From Spisula solida (Eukaryota > Mollusca > Bivalvia > Venerida > Mactridae): a stretch of DNA of 64,000 nucleotides. Below the pieces are notes generated by a model. The model saw nothing but the letters and a program-made list of their open reading frames with translations, did no database searches and had not been told where the DNA came from. The position numbers and the translations under genes were made by a program. Location: positions 14,993,455-15,057,454 of the forward strand of contig OX365948.1 of the NCBI GenBank assembly GCA_947247005.1. The letters are read 5' to 3'. Shown here one piece after another: positions 62,301-64,000 of this stretch (position 1 is the stretch's first letter; the number at the start of each line of letters is the position of its first letter).

Positions 62301-63185
62301 GACGTCATGTTGCTTTTTAGGTCAGAAATGTCACGTTACGGCTTATATACTTTAAATTTAAGATATGAGCGCACGCGTGTTCCAAAAAATAACAGTGATG
62401 TTATAAATCAACTTGAAATTCCTCAGAAAGCTAAGCAAGTTTGAAGGTGGAACAAACGTGCGCTGATATGAACAAATAAAGAAGTGTTACACGAAACACG
62501 CAGATTTTGCCATTTTTAGCAAAAGAGGGGTTCTTACAAGTGGAAATTTACTGACTTTAAAACGGATTTTCTAAAGAAAAAATACATTTTTATGAAGAAT
62601 AAAGGTTGGTTATTAAAAATAAATAACAAAAAACATTTTTCGTCAATTTTTTATTTTTCATTATTTTTGGGCCATTTTTACTAGTTAGCGAACCTTCTCC
62701 TTTAGCTACGACATAACCATTTCAACAATTGGTGTACTGCAGTAAGGGATCAATACTTCAACCTCTCACTACAGAATTCTCTAACCAACAAGAGATGTTT
62801 GCAAATATTCATCCACCAAAGGCACAGTTTAAGGTCACTGAAAGTTCAAGGTCACAGTTACCTTTGAACTACCAAACCTCAAATCAAGGGGGTTTACCAT
62901 CACCTGACATGCATAATACATTTAAGAATCTGAGGCTTAAATGTTCTTTAGTTATTGATTGGAAACCATTTGGTCAACTATCTTACCATCAAACCTGTGT
63001 AAAGCAATATACCTTTACTTCTTTGAATGGGAACATGAATAAAATATATAACAAAGCACTTATGACTTGACCAAACAAATTTGAGGACAAGAAAAGTTTA
63101 CCTGGTTTAGCATTAGTTCTATTCTCCAGTCTTTTAACATAGCCTTCTTGTAAGTGTAACAGGTTCTCAGTAAACAGCACAAGTA
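50306..63185 (-). CDS. RAVER homolog (ribonucleoprotein PTB-binding protein), C-terminal exons
   Basis: Minus-strand exons in coding order: 63185-63102, 58304-58186, 57459-57409, 56750-56516, 55848-55450, 55236-55040, 53493-53311, 52365-52291, 51645-51453, 51085-50838 and 50461-50306. All have AG/GT borders and phases join without a break: 645 residues, then TAG. The end has [23 protein letters not shown] and KRQKL, nearly the C-terminus of vertebrate RAVER1 as I recall it. GLLGPPP and GILGNAP fit the PTB-binding motif (S/G)(I/L)LGxxP; SLLGDPM and GLLGNPQ are near matches. RAVER proteins act with PTB in splicing repression and bind vinculin and actinin. The middle is Asn- and Gly-rich and disordered. 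The RRM exons should lie past 64000. The weakest call is the 52291 donor (AAT|GTAAAA). Confidence 0.88.
51175..51385. repeat. Dispersed element, copy A (TGCATAACTAAGCTTGGTAC type)
   Basis: Words such as GCATAACTAAGCTTGGTACC, GAAGTTTCATTCAAATC, GGACAAACTTAGTGACA and CAGACATCCAGCATAAA recur near 57050-57370 and 57590-57745. It lies in a RAVER intron. The family resembles short interspersed elements common in bivalves. Confidence 0.6.
52060..52220. repeat. Short dispersed element with GACGGACGGACTGACGGAC end
   Basis: It has ATCAAGTTTCATAAACCTAG, GACGGACGGACTGACGGACG and CTCCGGTCAAAAACCGGTAG. The last part can form a small hairpin. It is intronic to RAVER. Confidence 0.5.
52709..53133. repeat. 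50/56-bp minisatellite, 8 copies
   Basis: The unit is TTGCTATTTGTGCCATGTGG then CGGCCG(T/G)TCTCAATG and TACATATAGTCAGTG. The last three copies carry an extra AAACAG after CGGCCGT, so two unit types are grouped in blocks. It lies in the RAVER intron between exons 53311-53493 and 52291-52365. Confidence 0.93.
53475..54266. repeat. 31-bp minisatellite built from a RAVER intron-exon junction
   Basis: The plus-strand unit is CAGCATCATCAAAACCACCC then TGAATAATATA. On the minus strand it reads TATATTATTCAG then GGTGGTTTTGATGATGC. That is the splice acceptor plus the first codons (Gly-Gly-Phe-Asp-Asp-Ala) of the RAVER exon ending at 53493. About 25 units follow, several with a partial extra TAATC(C/G)ACCCTG insert. 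A block recurs with a 490-base shift (53561 and 54051), showing a higher-order repeat. Confidence 0.9.
54505..54940 (-). mobile_element. Dispersed element with microsatellite-like tails, inverted copy
   Basis: On the minus strand this has GTGGGGTGTGGAACAATAGG, GGGGTGCAAAATGC and GAACAAAAGAAAACCCCAC, in the same order as 2775-2915. CGTTC/GTCCGTCC words lie on both sides. It lies in a RAVER intron between exons 55040-55236 and 53311-53493. The left part (54505-54700) has its own repeat words (AACGCTTATGTCCCCTGTGG) that I place in the same insertion only tentatively. Confidence 0.5.
57050..57370. repeat. Dispersed element, copies B (two tandem-like units)
   Basis: TTCATGCAAAGT(A/T)TC(G/A)TTGAAATCC and GACCA...ACAGAGAAATAGCG occur twice (about 57068 and 57220). 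It ends with a GACCAACCAACC stretch and ATATGGGGG pairs. It is intronic to RAVER. Confidence 0.65.
57590..57745. repeat. Dispersed element, copy C
   Basis: It contains TATGCACAACTAGGTTAGGT, GCGCGGACAAACTTTGTGAC and CAGACATCCAGCATAAATT, as in copy A at 51175-51385. It lies in a RAVER intron. Confidence 0.6.
58344..58464. repeat. Foldback sequence next to a RAVER exon
   Basis: ACCTGTCAAA at 58344 pairs with TTTGACAGGT ending at 58464. Further in, GCACACTATAGAT pairs with ATCTATAGTGTGC. The arms are about 45 bases with some mismatches. It starts 40 bases upstream (on the coding strand) of the exon 58304-58186. Confidence 0.7.
58714..59379. promoter_or_regulatory. Cluster of five X-box (RFX-type) palindromes in an intron
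   Basis: GTTGCCATGGCAAC lies at 58714-58727, a perfect match to the RFX consensus GTNRCC-(0-3)-RGYAAC. Related sites are GTCACTATGGCAAC (58886), GTTGCTATGGAAAC (59058), GTTGCTATGGCAAT (59216) and GTTGCTTTAGAAAC (59366). Spacing is 172, 172, 158 and 150 bases, and sequence between sites is weakly similar, so it may be an old tandem repeat. RFX binding is inferred from the motif only. Confidence 0.5.
59601..59688. repeat. Short inverted repeat (25-bp arms)
   Basis: GTTTCAACTCTACGTAAATT followed by AATGA at 59601-59625 pairs with 59664-59688 with about three mismatches. It could be a small MITE. It lies in the large RAVER intron. Confidence 0.6.
59704..59747. repeat. Hairpin AAAAAAGACG...CGTCTTTTTT
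   Basis: Ten-base perfect arms surround a 24-base loop with GTACCGAGCGAAGCGA. A run of six T follows, but a bacterial-type terminator has no meaning here. ATTTTGATTGGCC repeats nearby (59754 and 59842), which suggests part of a dispersed element. Confidence 0.6.
59900..63101. other. Rest of the large RAVER intron
   Basis: This part of the 4.8-kb intron between exons 63102-63185 and 58186-58304 has no conserved exon. The phase of the two exons joins directly (CCA G | GA), so no coding exon is required here. Short words such as GTCGGCAA (near 61750) and CGTTGCTATGG (near 61930-61970) recur. Confidence 0.5.
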
Positions 63186-63290
63186 CTGAAACAGATTAAC
63201 ATACAAGTAATACATTCAATGATCCCTTGCTTACTATGGAGAGTATACAAAGAGAGACAAACTTTTCACTCATAAATCATATTTTTATTT

Positions 63291-64000
63291 GAATACATGA
63301 ATGTATCGGCACGAAGGACTAATAGTATGAATACATGAATGTATCGGCACGCAGGACTAATAGTATGAATACATGAATGTATCGGCACGCAGGACTAATA
63401 GTATGAATACATGAATGTATCGGCACAGGGGACTAATAGTATGAATACATGAATGTATCGGCACGTAGGACTAATAGTATGAATACATGAATGTATCGGC
63501 ACAGGGAACTATTATGAATACATGAATGTATCGGCACGCAGGACTAATAGTATGAATACATGAATGTATCGGCACAGGGGACTAATAGTATGAATACATG
63601 AATGTATTGGCACAGGGGACTAATAGTATGAATACATGAATGTATTGGCACGTAGGACTAATAGTATGAATACATGAATGTATCGGCACAGGGGACTAAT
63701 AGTATGAATACATGAATGTATCGGCACAGGGGACTTATAGTATGAATACATGAATGTATCGGCACAGGGGACTAATAGTATGAATACATGAACGTATCGC
63801 CACAGGGGACTAATAGTATGAATCTATCGCCACAGGGGACTAATAGTATGAATACATGAATGTATCGACACGAAGGACTAATAGTATGAATACATGAATG
63901 TATCGGCACAGGGGACTAATAGTATGAATACATGAATGTATCGGCACAGGGGACTAATAGTATGAATACATGAATGTATCGCCACAGGGGACTAATAGTA
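63291..64000. repeat. 38-bp minisatellite, about 19 copies, runs off the window
   Basis: The unit is GAATACATGAATGTATCGGC then ACAGGGGACTAATAGTAT. Two unit types alternate: CACAGGGGAC and CACG(C/T/A)AGGAC. ATACATGAATGTAT inside is nearly palindromic. It lies upstream of the first visible RAVER exon, in an intron, and continues past the window end. Confidence 0.95.

Noticed and set aside
63291..64000. Regular 38-bp repeats resembling a CRISPR array
   Set aside because: There are no spacers; it is a tandem minisatellite.

Overview
This is an AT-rich, intron-rich metazoan window, most likely from a bivalve mollusc. No single marker proves the taxon. The inference rests on the long repeat-laden introns, several minisatellites, decayed non-LTR retrotransposon pieces, tRNA-derived SINE heads, and short dispersed elements of the kind common in bivalve genomes. 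There are no operons, no CRISPR and no bacterial signals.

I could assemble three protein-coding genes by splicing exons with conserved phases. (1) A GADD45-like stress-response gene lies on the + strand at 22537-23893. Three coding exons are visible and the exon layout matches vertebrate GADD45; a short first exon may be missing. (2) A complete zinc-dependent alcohol dehydrogenase related to class III (ADH5-like) lies on the + strand at 32538-43520. It has 11 coding exons and 379 residues. Both zinc sites and the NAD fold are present, but the class III glutathione-adduct residues are not. (3) The 3' part of a RAVER (ribonucleoprotein PTB-binding) homolog lies on the - strand at 50306-63185. 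Eleven exons encode 645 residues including the stop-proximal RAVER signature. The RRM-encoding 5' exons must lie beyond base 64000. ADH and RAVER are convergent, about 6.8 kb apart.

The rest is repeats. Region 1-7100 has LINE reverse-transcriptase remnants, a tRNA-like SINE head, GTTC/GTCC and GTGC microsatellites, and a four-copy degenerate tandem repeat. Region 8-17 kb has further tandem repeats, TIR-bounded elements and another LINE fragment. Region 24.7-32.5 kb has a pentanucleotide array, a foldback element with a second copy at 45.6 kb, and a 2.75 kb DNA transposon with roughly 355 bp inverted repeats and a TA target-site duplication. Introns of ADH and RAVER carry at least four minisatellites.

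The most striking observations are: a 31 bp minisatellite at 53475-54266 whose every unit copies the 3' splice site and first codons of a RAVER exon; the long-TIR transposon at 29307-32052; a series of five X-box (RFX) palindromes spaced about 150-172 bp apart in the large RAVER intron; four CCGGAAG(T/C) (ETS) cores spaced 14 bp apart just after the GADD45 gene; and a frame-shifted duplicate of the GADD45 C-terminal segment.
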